From Aliiruegeria lutimaris (GTDB lineage Bacteria; Pseudomonadota; Alphaproteobacteria; Rhodobacterales; Rhodobacteraceae): a stretch of 36,792 nucleotides of DNA. A program made the position numbers and the translations under genes. Of this stretch, positions 17,093 through 24,911 are shown one piece after another; the first letter of the stretch is position 1; each line of letters starts with the position of its first letter. The notes under the pieces were generated by a model. That model searched no databases, was not told the DNA's origin, and saw nothing but the letters and a program-made list of their open reading frames with translations. Location of the stretch: the NCBI RefSeq assembly GCF_900099935.1, contig NZ_FNEK01000052.1, forward strand, positions 1-36,792, read 5' to 3'.

Positions 17093-17799
17093 CCCAACAA
17101 GGAGAGGATCCTGTCCGCGAGCAGGTGGGGCTGCGAATGCTGCGGAAAATGCCCGGACTCGATCTCCTCCACCCGCCAACACGGGCTCCACGCACACATG
17201 CGCGCCTGCAGGTCGGGTGTCACGGTCCTGTCCTGCCGGCAGAGGATATAATCCCGCGGAACCCGTCCGAAACGCTCCGCGCTCAGCCGGATCGGGTCAG
17301 TCTGGACCGCATTCGCCTGCGGTCCGAGAAGCGCCAGCGCCGCCTTTTGTTCCTGCGCGGGCAGATCCTGGAACAGGATATCGCCCGCGAGAGCCGGATC
17401 GAGCACGGTCGTGCCCAGAACGGGCCCGCGACGTACAGCCGGACCGATCGTGTGCGGCTCCAGTTTCTTCAGCGATAGCAGGCTGTCGCCATCCCGGGGC
17501 AGGAAGGCGGCGACATAGATCAGCTGCCGAACCCGTTCCGGCATGCGCTCGGTCGCCGCCGAGATCGCCATTCCGCCCATCGAATGGCCCACGAGGACGG
17601 CAGGTTCTCCTATTTCAAGCCGGGCGCAGAGCGCGTCGGCATAATGTGCCAGCGTCACCTCCTCCGGCGGCGTGGGATCTGCACCGTGCCCGGGAAGGTC
17701 CACTGCCTCCACGTCCTGACCGGCCCCGGTCAGAAGCGTGACCACCCGGTCCCAGCAATCGGCCCGGCTCCACGCCCCGTGCACAAGGATTATTCGCAT
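17089..17799 (-). CDS. Alpha/beta hydrolase
   Basis: A 236-residue alpha/beta-fold hydrolase of the salicylate-esterase/EstC-like group. The oxyanion region is VHGAW at 6-10, the nucleophile is in GHSMGG (Ser73), and an acid (CRQDRTV) and the C-terminal histidine (SGHFPQHSQP) complete the triad. The substrate cannot be told. Its stop codon and that of the convergent maturation-protease homologue both lie in the palindrome CTAG at 17089-17092. The start at 17799 has a G-rich stretch upstream. Confidence 0.88.
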   Translation of the reverse strand: MRIILVHGAWSRADCWDRVVTLLTGAGQDVEAVDLPGHGADPTPPEEVTLAHYADALCARLEIGEPAVLVGHSMGGMAISAATERMPERVRQLIYVAAFLPRDGDSLLSLKKLEPHTIGPAVRRGPVLGTTVLDPALAGDILFQDLPAQEQKAALALLGPQANAVQTDPIRLSAERFGRVPRDYILCRQDRTVTPDLQARMCAWSPCWRVEEIESGHFPQHSQPHLLADRILSLLG

Positions 17800-17885
17800 T
17801 GCCCCCCCGCGGCCATGCGTGGCCTTCTGTTCCCCACCGCAGGTGTGCTAGGGCACCGGGGAGAACAAGACAAGCGGCGGAACTC

Positions 17886-18401
17886 ATGCGACTGGCCCAT
17901 ACCGGATCCGACATACCGGGCAAGATGAACGAGACCCTGCGACGGCTCGCCGAGGCGATGCAGGCCGAAGGCGCCCGCGTGGTCGGCGCGGTGCAGCTCA
18001 ACCGCGAACCGGACAGCGAGGACGTGCCCTGCGACATGGACCTCAAGCTGTTGCCCGACGGGCCGCATATGTGCATCTCCCAGTCGCTCGGCCCGGGATC
18101 GACCGGATGCCGGCTCGATACCGAACAGCTTGAGGCGGCGGTTCACGAATGCGGCCAGCGCCTTGCGAGGGGGGCGGACCTGCTTTTCGTCAACAAGTTC
18201 GGCAGCCACGAGGCCGAAGGCCGCGGTTTCCGGGACCTGATCGGAACCGCGCTGTCCGAGGACGTCGCCGTTGTGGTCGGCGTCACCGAGGCGAAACTGG
18301 AAGAGTTTCGGGCGTTCAGCGGCGACTTGGCCGAGGAATTGCCCTGCGATTTCGACACCCTGTTGGAGTGGTGCCGCGCAGGCATGCAAAACGCACAATA
18401 A
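17886..18401 (+). CDS. DUF2478 protein
   Basis: A 171-residue protein of the DUF2478 family. Typical blocks are EGARVVGAVQLN near the start, CDMDLKLLPDG, ISQSLGPGSTGCRLD, the long GADLLFVNKFGSHEAEGRGF, and a final DTLLEWC. The family looks like an NTP-binding fold (related to NTPase/chaperone proteins) and, to my knowledge, tends to lie next to molybdenum-related genes. Here it lies 130 bases upstream of nasT in a cluster encoding a molybdenum nitrate reductase. ATG at 17886 gives the usual N-terminus; the longer frame from 17799 crosses the divergent promoter region. Confidence 0.8.
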   Translation: MRLAHTGSDIPGKMNETLRRLAEAMQAEGARVVGAVQLNREPDSEDVPCDMDLKLLPDGPHMCISQSLGPGSTGCRLDTEQLEAAVHECGQRLARGADLLFVNKFGSHEAEGRGFRDLIGTALSEDVAVVVGVTEAKLEEFRAFSGDLAEELPCDFDTLLEWCRAGMQNAQ

Positions 18402-18531
18402 GCGGGCAATTCGCACAGCAAATGCGCGACGTGCTCCTTCATGCCCCAACATTCCCCTATCGTCCCAGCGACTTCCGGTTGAAATTTCCCCCGTGCCTGC
18501 CGATCCGACGGGCAAAGACTCACGGGATCTC

Positions 18532-19116
18532 ATGCCAAATCGCCTTTCCATCGTGGTTGTCGAACAGGATCGAGAACGCGCCCTGCTGATCGTGGATTCG
18601 CTGCGCGCCTCGGGGGATCACGAGATCTCCGTCATAGCGGAGCGCACCGGCCTTGCGCGCCTGATCTCGGAAAAGAACCCCGATGTCGTTCTGGTCGATG
18701 TCACCTCGCCCTCGCGCGACATGCTGGAGGAACTCACGCTCGCCTCCTCGCCGCTCGACCGGCCCGTGGCCATGTTCGTTGACCGCTCCGACGACAACCT
18801 GACCCGTGCCGCCATCGAGGCGGGCGTCTCGGCCTATGTGGTCGACGGTCTGGCGCCGGGCCGGATCAAGCCGGTGCTCGACGCCGCGATCACCCGCTTC
18901 TACATGTTCCACGCAATGCGGGCCGAGCTGGCCGCCACCAAGCGCGCACTGGAGGAACGCAAGATCATCGATCGCGCCAAGGGCATGCTGATGAAAGCGC
19001 GCGGACTGGACGAGGATGCCGCCTATGCGTTGCTGCGCAAGGCAGCGATGGACCAGGGCAAGAAGATGGTCGATGTCGCCGAGGCGCTGGTTACCGCGGC
19101 GGGGCTGCTTTCATGA
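18532..19116 (+). CDS. nasT: ANTAR-domain antitermination regulator NasT
   Basis: NasT binds leader RNA and prevents premature termination of nitrate-assimilation genes. The 194-residue protein has a receiver-like domain at 1-120, with VVVEQD at the start and Asp56 in VVLVDVTSP, followed by the ANTAR RNA-binding domain at about 130-190 (ALEERKIIDRAKGMLMKARG, then EDAAYALLRKAAMDQGKK). Activity of NasT-type proteins is controlled by binding to NasS rather than by phosphorylation. Its stop overlaps the nasS start in ATGA. A probable RNA target lies in the nrtA leader at 20398-20450. Confidence 0.92.
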   Translation: MPNRLSIVVVEQDRERALLIVDSLRASGDHEISVIAERTGLARLISEKNPDVVLVDVTSPSRDMLEELTLASSPLDRPVAMFVDRSDDNLTRAAIEAGVSAYVVDGLAPGRIKPVLDAAITRFYMFHAMRAELAATKRALEERKIIDRAKGMLMKARGLDEDAAYALLRKAAMDQGKKMVDVAEALVTAAGLLS

Positions 19117-20288
19117 GCCAGACCCCGCTGACGCTCGGCTATATCCCGCTTGTGGACGCCGCCCCGCTGATCATCGCCCGCGAGCTTGGCTTCGCCGAGC
19201 GCGAGGGGCTCGCCCTGACCCTGCGGGCCGCACCTTCCTGGTCCACCCTGCGCGACCTCGTGGCGCTCGGCCAGATCGAGGCCGCGCAAATGCTCGCCCC
19301 CATCCCCGTAGCAACCGCGCTCGGGCTGGGCGGGCTTCCCAGCCGGCTCGATGCGCTTTGCGTGCTCTCGGTGGGCGGCAACACGGTGGGCGTGTCCAAC
19401 GAACTTGCCGCCGCCATTCGTGCGGCCGGGCATGATTTCGACTTCACGGATGCCACCGCCGCCGGCAAGGCGCTGATCGCTGCGGCGGGTGAGCGTCTGC
19501 GGATCGGTGTCCCCTTCCCTTTCTCGATGCATGCCGAACTGCTCTATTACTGGCTCGGCGCGCTCGGGCTGGAGGCGCCGCAGGCGCTGGACGTGCATAC
19601 CGTTCCCCCTCCGCTGATGGCCGAGGCGCTGGCCTCGGGCGATATCGATGCCTTCTGCGTCGGCGCGCCCTGGGGTTCGATCGCGGTCGAGAACGGCTCG
19701 GGCGAGTTGCTGCTGCCGACCTCGGCCATCTGGGCCTTTGCCCCGGAAAAGGTGCTCGCCGTGCGCCATGACTGGGCCGAAAGCGAACCCGACCTTGCCA
19801 TTCGCCTCATCCGGTGCATGTGGCGCGCGACCCGATGGCTGGCGGATCGCTCCAATTTCGTCACCGCCTCCGAGATCCTTTCCCGCCCGGAATACCTCAA
19901 CCTGCCCGCAGAGCTGCTCGAACGCTCCCTGACCGGCCAGCTGACAATCTCCCCGCGCGGCGAACAGCGCCGGGTGGAGGACTTCCTGTATTTCCACGAA
20001 GGCGCCGCGACCTTCCCCTGGCGCAGCCAGGCCGGCTGGATCGCCTCCCGTCTCGCCGCCCGAATGGGGCTCGATCGCGCCAGCGCCCGCCGTGCCGCGA
20101 AGAACGTCTTTCGCAGCGATCTCTACCGGGCCGCCCTCGCCGGTCGCGCGGTCGATCTGCCCGGCGCCTCCGAGAAACTCGAAGGCGCCCTCGAACAGGC
20201 AACCGAAGTTCCCGCCCAGAACGGAACCCTGATTCTGCACCGCGATCGTTTCTTCGATGGTCAAATCTTCGACCCGGGCACCGATTAG
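19113..20288 (+). CDS. nasS: Nitrate sensor NasS (NrtA-like, cytoplasmic)
   Basis: NasS is a soluble nitrate- and nitrite-binding protein that holds NasT inactive until the ligand is bound. The 391-residue product is a homologue of the transporter binding protein NrtA but begins directly with LTLGYIPLVDAAPLIIA and has no signal peptide, as expected for a cytoplasmic sensor. The NrtA-like ligand-binding blocks are present: GVPFPFSMHAELLYYWL, VPPPLMAEAL and FCVGAPWGSIAV. Its start overlaps nasT by four bases. The following 284-base leader separates it from nrtA. Confidence 0.92.
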   Translation: MSQTPLTLGYIPLVDAAPLIIARELGFAEREGLALTLRAAPSWSTLRDLVALGQIEAAQMLAPIPVATALGLGGLPSRLDALCVLSVGGNTVGVSNELAAAIRAAGHDFDFTDATAAGKALIAAAGERLRIGVPFPFSMHAELLYYWLGALGLEAPQALDVHTVPPPLMAEALASGDIDAFCVGAPWGSIAVENGSGELLLPTSAIWAFAPEKVLAVRHDWAESEPDLAIRLIRCMWRATRWLADRSNFVTASEILSRPEYLNLPAELLERSLTGQLTISPRGEQRRVEDFLYFHEGAATFPWRSQAGWIASRLAARMGLDRASARRAAKNVFRSDLYRAALAGRAVDLPGASEKLEGALEQATEVPAQNGTLILHRDRFFDGQIFDPGTD

Positions 20289-20362
20289 CGCTCAGCGTTT
20301 AGGCAGGTGAAAAACGCGGCATTGCCGAACGAGGAAAATCGCCCGCTAGCCGCGCCGCAGCA

Positions 20363-20391
20363 TTGACCCAAAGCAGCGCAGCATCTCAAAT
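20363..20391 (+). promoter_or_regulatory. Probable sigma-70-type promoter of nrtA operon
   Basis: TTGACC (20363-20368) and TCAAAT (20386-20391) are separated by 17 bases. The predicted transcript start, near 20398, coincides with the first base of the first leader hairpin, which supports the reading. Confidence 0.5.
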
Positions 20392-20397
20392 GAACCT

Positions 20398-20450
20398 GTC
20401 TCCGGGGCAAGGGCGTCCCACCAGAGACATTGCCCCGATGATCCGGGGCA
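20398..20450 (+). promoter_or_regulatory. Two-hairpin ANTAR-type RNA motif in the nrtA leader
   Basis: Hairpin P1 (20398-20428) pairs GTCTC with GAGAC and GGGGC with GTCCC, closing on the hexaloop AAGGGC at 20409-20414. This has A at position 1 and G at position 4, as required of ANTAR targets. Two bases later, hairpin P2 (20431-20450) has a perfect 7-bp stem TGCCCCG/CGGGGCA and the hexaloop ATGATC: A at position 1 fits, but position 4 is A rather than G. The motif lies just before a strong intrinsic terminator and downstream of nasT-nasS, so NasT is the obvious partner. Confidence 0.75.
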
Positions 20451-20458
20451 TCCCGAGC

Positions 20459-20526
20459 AAAGCCGCTTGAGTCGTATGTCGTGTTCTCCTCCCACACGAC
20501 TCCGAACTCAGCGGCTTTTTCTTTTT
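20459..20526 (+). terminator. Leader terminator controlling nrtA operon read-through
   Basis: The arms AAAGCCGCTTGAGT (20459-20472) and ACTCAGCGGCTTT (20506-20518) pair over 13 bp with one bulge. An inner hairpin GTCGTGT/ACACGAC (20478-20500) stacks inside, and the run TTTTTCTTTTT follows. It lies 46 bases upstream of the nrtA start and would stop transcription unless NasT intervenes. Confidence 0.85.
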
Positions 20527-20572
20527 CCGGCGCCCACCTCCCGAAACGCGCCACCGACAGACAGAGGTTTCC

Positions 20573-21943
20573 ATGACAAAGACTCTTGCCCTGGCACTCG
20601 CCGCCTCCACGGCCCTAACCACCCCGGCTCTTGCCGAAATGCTGGACGTGGAGAAGGACGAACTGACCTTCGGGTTCATCAAGCTGACCGACATGGCGCC
20701 ACTCGCGATTGCCTATGAAAATGGCTATTTCGAGGATGAGGGCCTGTTCGTGACCCTCGAAGCCCAGGCCAACTGGAAAGTGCTGCTCGACGGCGTGATC
20801 GGCGGCCAACTCGACGGCGCGCACATGCTCGCCGGCCAGCCGCTCGCCGCCACCATCGGCTTCGGCACCGAGGCGCATATCATCACCCCCTTCTCGATGG
20901 ACCTGAACGGCAACGGCATCACCGTGTCCAACGAGATCTGGGCGCTGATGAAGGAACATGTCGAACACGATGCCGAGGGCAAGCCCGTCCACCCGATCCC
21001 GGCCTCCGCGCTGAAACCGGTGGTCGACGCCTTCGCAGACGAGGGCAAGCCCTTCAACATGGGCATGGTCTTCCCGGTCTCCACCCACAATTACGAGCTG
21101 CGCTACTGGCTGGCCGCCGGCGGCATCAAGCCGGGCTACTACTCCCCCGAGGACGTGACCGGCCAGATCGACGCCGAGGTGTTGCTCTCCGTCACCCCGC
21201 CGCCGCAGATGCCCGCCACGATGGAGGCCGGCACGATCTATGGCTACTGCGTGGGTGAGCCGTGGAACCAGCAGGCCGTGTTCAAGGGCATCGGCGTGCC
21301 GGTCATCACCGACTATGAGCTGTGGAAGAACAACCCGGAGAAGGTCTTCGGCATCTCCGCCGCCTTCCAGGAAGAGAACCCGCAGACCACCATCGCCGTG
21401 ACCAAGGCGCTGATCCGCGCCGCCATGTGGCTCGACGAGAACGACAACGCCAACCGTCCCGAAGCCGTGGAGATCCTGTCGCGCTCCGAATATGTCGGCG
21501 CCGATTACGACGTGATCGCCAACTCCATGACCGGCACTTTTGAGTACGAGAAGGGCGACAAGCGCGAGGTTCCCGATTTCAACGTGTTCTTCCGCTACAA
21601 CGCGACCTACCCCTACTACTCGGACGCCGTCTGGTACCTGACTCAGATGCGCCGCTGGGGCCAGATCGCCGAGCCCAAGCCGGATAGCTGGTATGACGAG
21701 GTCGCCAAGTCGGTCTACAAGCCGGAGATCTACCTCGCAGCCGCCGAGAGCCTTATCGACGACGGTCTTGCCACCAAGGACATGTTCGACTTCGACACCG
21801 ATGGTTACAAGGCCCCGACCCCGGCCGAGGATATCATCGACGGCATCGCCTATGACGGCCGCACCCCCAACGCCTATCTCGACAGCCTGCCCATCGGCCT
21901 GAAGGGCGAACAGAAGGTCGTGGGCAACGAGGTCCAGGGCTAA
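20573..21943 (+). CDS. nrtA: Nitrate ABC transporter, periplasmic binding protein
   Basis: The 456-residue protein has a Sec signal peptide (about 1-21, ending ALA before E), with no lipobox, so it should be soluble in the periplasm. The mature part starts [19 protein letters not shown], matching NrtA/NasF. Ligand-site blocks [30 protein letters not shown] and [12 protein letters not shown] are all present. It delivers nitrate, and possibly nitrite, to NrtB. AGAGG lies six bases before the ATG. It is the first gene behind the regulated leader. Confidence 0.95.
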   Translation: MTKTLALALAASTALTTPALAEMLDVEKDELTFGFIKLTDMAPLAIAYENGYFEDEGLFVTLEAQANWKVLLDGVIGGQLDGAHMLAGQPLAATIGFGTEAHIITPFSMDLNGNGITVSNEIWALMKEHVEHDAEGKPVHPIPASALKPVVDAFADEGKPFNMGMVFPVSTHNYELRYWLAAGGIKPGYYSPEDVTGQIDAEVLLSVTPPPQMPATMEAGTIYGYCVGEPWNQQAVFKGIGVPVITDYELWKNNPEKVFGISAAFQEENPQTTIAVTKALIRAAMWLDENDNANRPEAVEILSRSEYVGADYDVIANSMTGTFEYEKGDKREVPDFNVFFRYNATYPYYSDAVWYLTQMRRWGQIAEPKPDSWYDEVAKSVYKPEIYLAAAESLIDDGLATKDMFDFDTDGYKAPTPAEDIIDGIAYDGRTPNAYLDSLPIGLKGEQKVVGNEVQG

Positions 21944-21950
21944 CCGAATT

Positions 21951-22032
21951 GCCAGCCCAACGTCTCCCGGGCTGGCACCAACGGGATGGCGGGGCGATGC
22001 TCGTCAGAGCGAGCGTCCGTCCCGCCATCCCG
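21951..22032 (+). repeat. Two hairpins between nrtA and nrtB
   Basis: The first hairpin pairs GCCAGCCC (21951-21958) with GGGCTGGC (21969-21976). The second has perfect 12-bp arms (21982-21993 with 22021-22032) and a smaller 5-bp stem inside its loop. They lie 8 and 39 bases past the nrtA stop without a T-run. Such hairpins often protect the binding-protein message and reduce read-through to the permease gene. Confidence 0.6.
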
Positions 22033-22115
22033 ACACTGAACGATCCGAACAGCTATTTCCGAGCACGGGCAACGCCACGCGCCCCCCGCTCCCCGCCAGA
22101 CCGAGGACAGCCAAG

Positions 22116-23201
22116 ATGACCGCCATCGACCCCGTCAACATCAGTGCCGAGGAAGCGAAGGAAGCCCGCAAGGCCCGCCTCTTCACGCGCATCAACAAGG
22201 CCGATTCCTGGTTCAAGGTCCTCGGCCTGTCCTTCATGACCCCGCTGCTCAAGGCCGCCGCCGGCGACAACCCGAAGGCCCAGATGAAGGAAATCTGGAT
22301 CCTGCTCGGTGTCCCGCTGCTGTCGATTCTCTGCTTCCTGCTGCTTTGGGCCAACCTCGCCCCCAAGGTGCAGACCTCCCTCGGCGCTGTCCCCGGCCCG
22401 GCGCAGGTCTGGGAACAGGTGGAAAACCTGCATGAAGACGCCAAGCGCGAATGGCAGAAGGAAGAGGATTTCTACACCCGTCAGGACGCCCGCAACGCCA
22501 AACTGGAGGCGGCCGGCAAGTCCGACAAGATCAAGCACCGCCAATATACCGGTAAGCCCACCTATTACGACCAGATCTGGACCTCCATCCAGACCGTGTT
22601 CTTCGGCTTCCTGCTGGCCTCCGCCGTCGCCATCCCGCTCGGCATCGTCGCCGGTCTCTCCCGCGCCGGCGAAGCGGCCCTGAACCCCATCGTGCAGATC
22701 TTCAAGCCAGTCTCGCCGCTCGCCTGGCTGCCCATCGTCACCATGATCGTCTCGGCCACCTACACGACCAATGACGGCATGTTCACCAAGTCCTTCCTGA
22801 TCTCGGCCATCACCGTGACGCTCTGCTCGCTCTGGCCGACGCTGATCAACACCACACTGGGCGTGGCCTCGATCGACAAGGATCTCGTCAACGTCTCCAA
22901 GGTTCTCAAGATGAACACCTGGACCAAGATCACCAAGCTCGTCCTGCCCTCCGCGCTTCCCCTCATCTTCACCGGCCTGCGGCTCTCGCTCGGTGTCGGC
23001 TGGATGGTGCTGATCGCCGCCGAAATGCTGGCGCAGAACCCGGGCCTTGGCAAATTCGTCTGGGACGAGTTCCAGAACGGCTCCAGCCAATCGCTCGCCA
23101 AGATCATGGTCGCGGTCTTCACCATCGGAATTATCGGCTTCCTGCTCGACCGCCTGATGTTCGCGCTCCAGTCGCTCTTCACCTTCTCCAACAACCGGTG
23201 A
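22116..23201 (+). CDS. nrtB: Nitrate ABC transporter, permease
   Basis: A 361-residue inner-membrane permease. A hydrophilic N-terminus is followed by a first helix at about 65-85 (LLGVPLLSILCFLLLW), a periplasmic or linker segment rich in charged residues, then the transport domain from about 150. The ATPase-docking EAA loop is readable near 305-325 (AEMLAQNPGLGKFVWDE). The extra N-terminal segment is a known feature of many NrtB proteins. It starts 172 bases after nrtA and its stop overlaps a possible GTG start of nrtCD. Confidence 0.93.
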   Translation: MTAIDPVNISAEEAKEARKARLFTRINKADSWFKVLGLSFMTPLLKAAAGDNPKAQMKEIWILLGVPLLSILCFLLLWANLAPKVQTSLGAVPGPAQVWEQVENLHEDAKREWQKEEDFYTRQDARNAKLEAAGKSDKIKHRQYTGKPTYYDQIWTSIQTVFFGFLLASAVAIPLGIVAGLSRAGEAALNPIVQIFKPVSPLAWLPIVTMIVSATYTTNDGMFTKSFLISAITVTLCSLWPTLINTTLGVASIDKDLVNVSKVLKMNTWTKITKLVLPSALPLIFTGLRLSLGVGWMVLIAAEMLAQNPGLGKFVWDEFQNGSSQSLAKIMVAVFTIGIIGFLLDRLMFALQSLFTFSNNR

Positions 23202-23206
23202 CCCAG

Positions 23207-24910
23207 ATGAGCATTCTCAAGTTCGACAACGTCACCAAGTCCTTCGGCGAGGGCACGGCGAAAACCGATATTCTCAAGAATATCGACCTCGAAGTGGCGG
23301 AAGGCGAGTTCCTCGTCCTGCTCGGCTTCTCCGGCACCGGCAAGACGACGCTGATCAACCTGATGGCCGGGCTTGAGTTCCCGACCAAGGGCAAGGTCAC
23401 TTTCAAGGGCGCTCCCATCACCGGGCCGGGCCGCGAGCGTGGCGTGATCTTCCAGAACTACTCGCTGATGCCCTGGCTGACCGTCACCGGCAACATCAAG
23501 CTCGCGGTTGACACCGTCTTTCCCAAGATGGGTAAAGCAGAGAAAGACGCGCTGGTCGCCAAATACGTCAAGATGGTCGGCCTTTCCCACGCCGCCGCAC
23601 GTCGCCCCGCCGAGCTTTCGGGCGGGATGCGACAGCGGGTGAACGTCGCCCGCGCGCTCGCCATGAGCCCGGAGCTTCTGCTGCTCGACGAGCCGCTATC
23701 CGCGCTCGACGCGCTCACCCGCGCAAATCTCGCCGACGAGATCGAACATATCTGGGAAGCCGACAAGAAGACCTGCGTGCTCATCACCAATGACGTGGAC
23801 GAGGCCATCGTGCTGGCCGACCGCATCATCGCGCTGAACCCCGACGGGACGCTTGGCGAGGAGTTCCGCGTCACCATCCCCCGCCCGCGCGACCGTAGCG
23901 AGATGAACCATGACGCCGAATTCAAGCGCCTGCGCGGGGAGGTCACCAAGTACCTGATGGATGCCGGAATCGAGGCCAAGTCCGAGGAAACCCGCCAACT
24001 GCCCAACGTCACCGCCATCCATAACGAGCTGCCCCCCGCTGCCCTCAAGGCCGTGCAGGGCGAAGGCCGGACGGACAAGTACCTGGAGTTCTCGCAGCTT
24101 CACAAGATCTACCCCACGCCCAAGGGACCGCTCACCGTGGTCGAGGATTTCAACCTCAAGCTGAACAAAGGCGAGTTCATCTCGCTGATCGGCCATTCGG
24201 GCTGTGGCAAGTCCACGGTGCTGACCATGGCCGCCGGCCTCAACGATATCTCCAAGGGCGTGATCAATCTCGACAGACGCGGCGTTGTCGGCGCCGACCC
24301 GGAGCGCGCCGTCGTATTCCAGTCGCCCTCGCTCTTTCCTTGGCTTACGGCCAAGGAGAACGTCGCCGTCGGCGTGGAAAAGGTCTATCCGCGCGCCTCG
24401 CGCGCCGAGCGGCAGGACATCATCGAGTATTACCTCGAACGCGTCGGCCTCGGCGACAGCATGGACAAGGCGGCCGTGGACCTCTCCAACGGCATGAAGC
24501 AGCGCGTCGGCATCGCCCGCGCCTTTGCCCTCTCCCCCAAGCTGTTGCTGCTCGACGAGCCCTTCGGCATGCTCGACAGCCTCACCCGCTGGGAGTTGCA
24601 GGAAGTGCTGATGGAAGTCTGGTCGCGCACCAAGGTCACCGCGATCTGCGTCACCCATGACGTGGACGAAGCCATCCTGCTCGCCGATCGCGTGGTGATG
24701 ATGACCAATGGCCCGCAGGCCACGATCGGGCGCATCGTCGATGTCGACCTGCCGCGCCCGCGCACCCGCAAGGCGCTGCTGGAGCACCCGGACTACTATC
24801 TCTACCGCGAGCAGGTGCTCTCCTTCCTCGAGGAATACGAGCACGGCGCCACGCCCATACCGAAGCCCGAGGCGACGCCCGCGGCCGAAACGAAGAGCGA
24901 GGCGGCCTGA
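23207..24910 (+). CDS. Nitrate ABC transporter ATPase, fused NrtC-NrtD type
   Basis: One 567-residue chain carries two ABC ATPase domains. The first (about 3-260) has Walker A GFSGTGKTT at 40-48, signature LSGGMRQRV and Walker B LLLLDEP; its H-loop reads LITNDVDEA, with Asn in place of the switch histidine, and it ends with the NrtC-type PRPRDRSEMNHDAEFKRLR. The second (about 290-545) has Walker A GHSGCGKST, signature LSNGMKQRV, Walker B LLLLDEP and an intact VTHDVDEA. Cyanobacterial NrtC instead carries a binding-protein-like C-terminal domain with NrtD separate; here the two ATPases are joined. ATG at 23207 or the overlapping GTG at 23198 may be the start. Confidence 0.9.
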   Translation: MSILKFDNVTKSFGEGTAKTDILKNIDLEVAEGEFLVLLGFSGTGKTTLINLMAGLEFPTKGKVTFKGAPITGPGRERGVIFQNYSLMPWLTVTGNIKLAVDTVFPKMGKAEKDALVAKYVKMVGLSHAAARRPAELSGGMRQRVNVARALAMSPELLLLDEPLSALDALTRANLADEIEHIWEADKKTCVLITNDVDEAIVLADRIIALNPDGTLGEEFRVTIPRPRDRSEMNHDAEFKRLRGEVTKYLMDAGIEAKSEETRQLPNVTAIHNELPPAALKAVQGEGRTDKYLEFSQLHKIYPTPKGPLTVVEDFNLKLNKGEFISLIGHSGCGKSTVLTMAAGLNDISKGVINLDRRGVVGADPERAVVFQSPSLFPWLTAKENVAVGVEKVYPRASRAERQDIIEYYLERVGLGDSMDKAAVDLSNGMKQRVGIARAFALSPKLLLLDEPFGMLDSLTRWELQEVLMEVWSRTKVTAICVTHDVDEAILLADRVVMMTNGPQATIGRIVDVDLPRPRTRKALLEHPDYYLYREQVLSFLEEYEHGATPIPKPEATPAAETKSEAA

Positions 24911-24911
24911 G

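Noticed and set aside
18410-18430. Possible NtrC site (GC-N11-GC) upstream of nasT
   Set aside because: Only the outer GC pairs fit and no sigma-54 promoter (GG-N10-GC in the right context) was found after it. Too weak to report as a feature.
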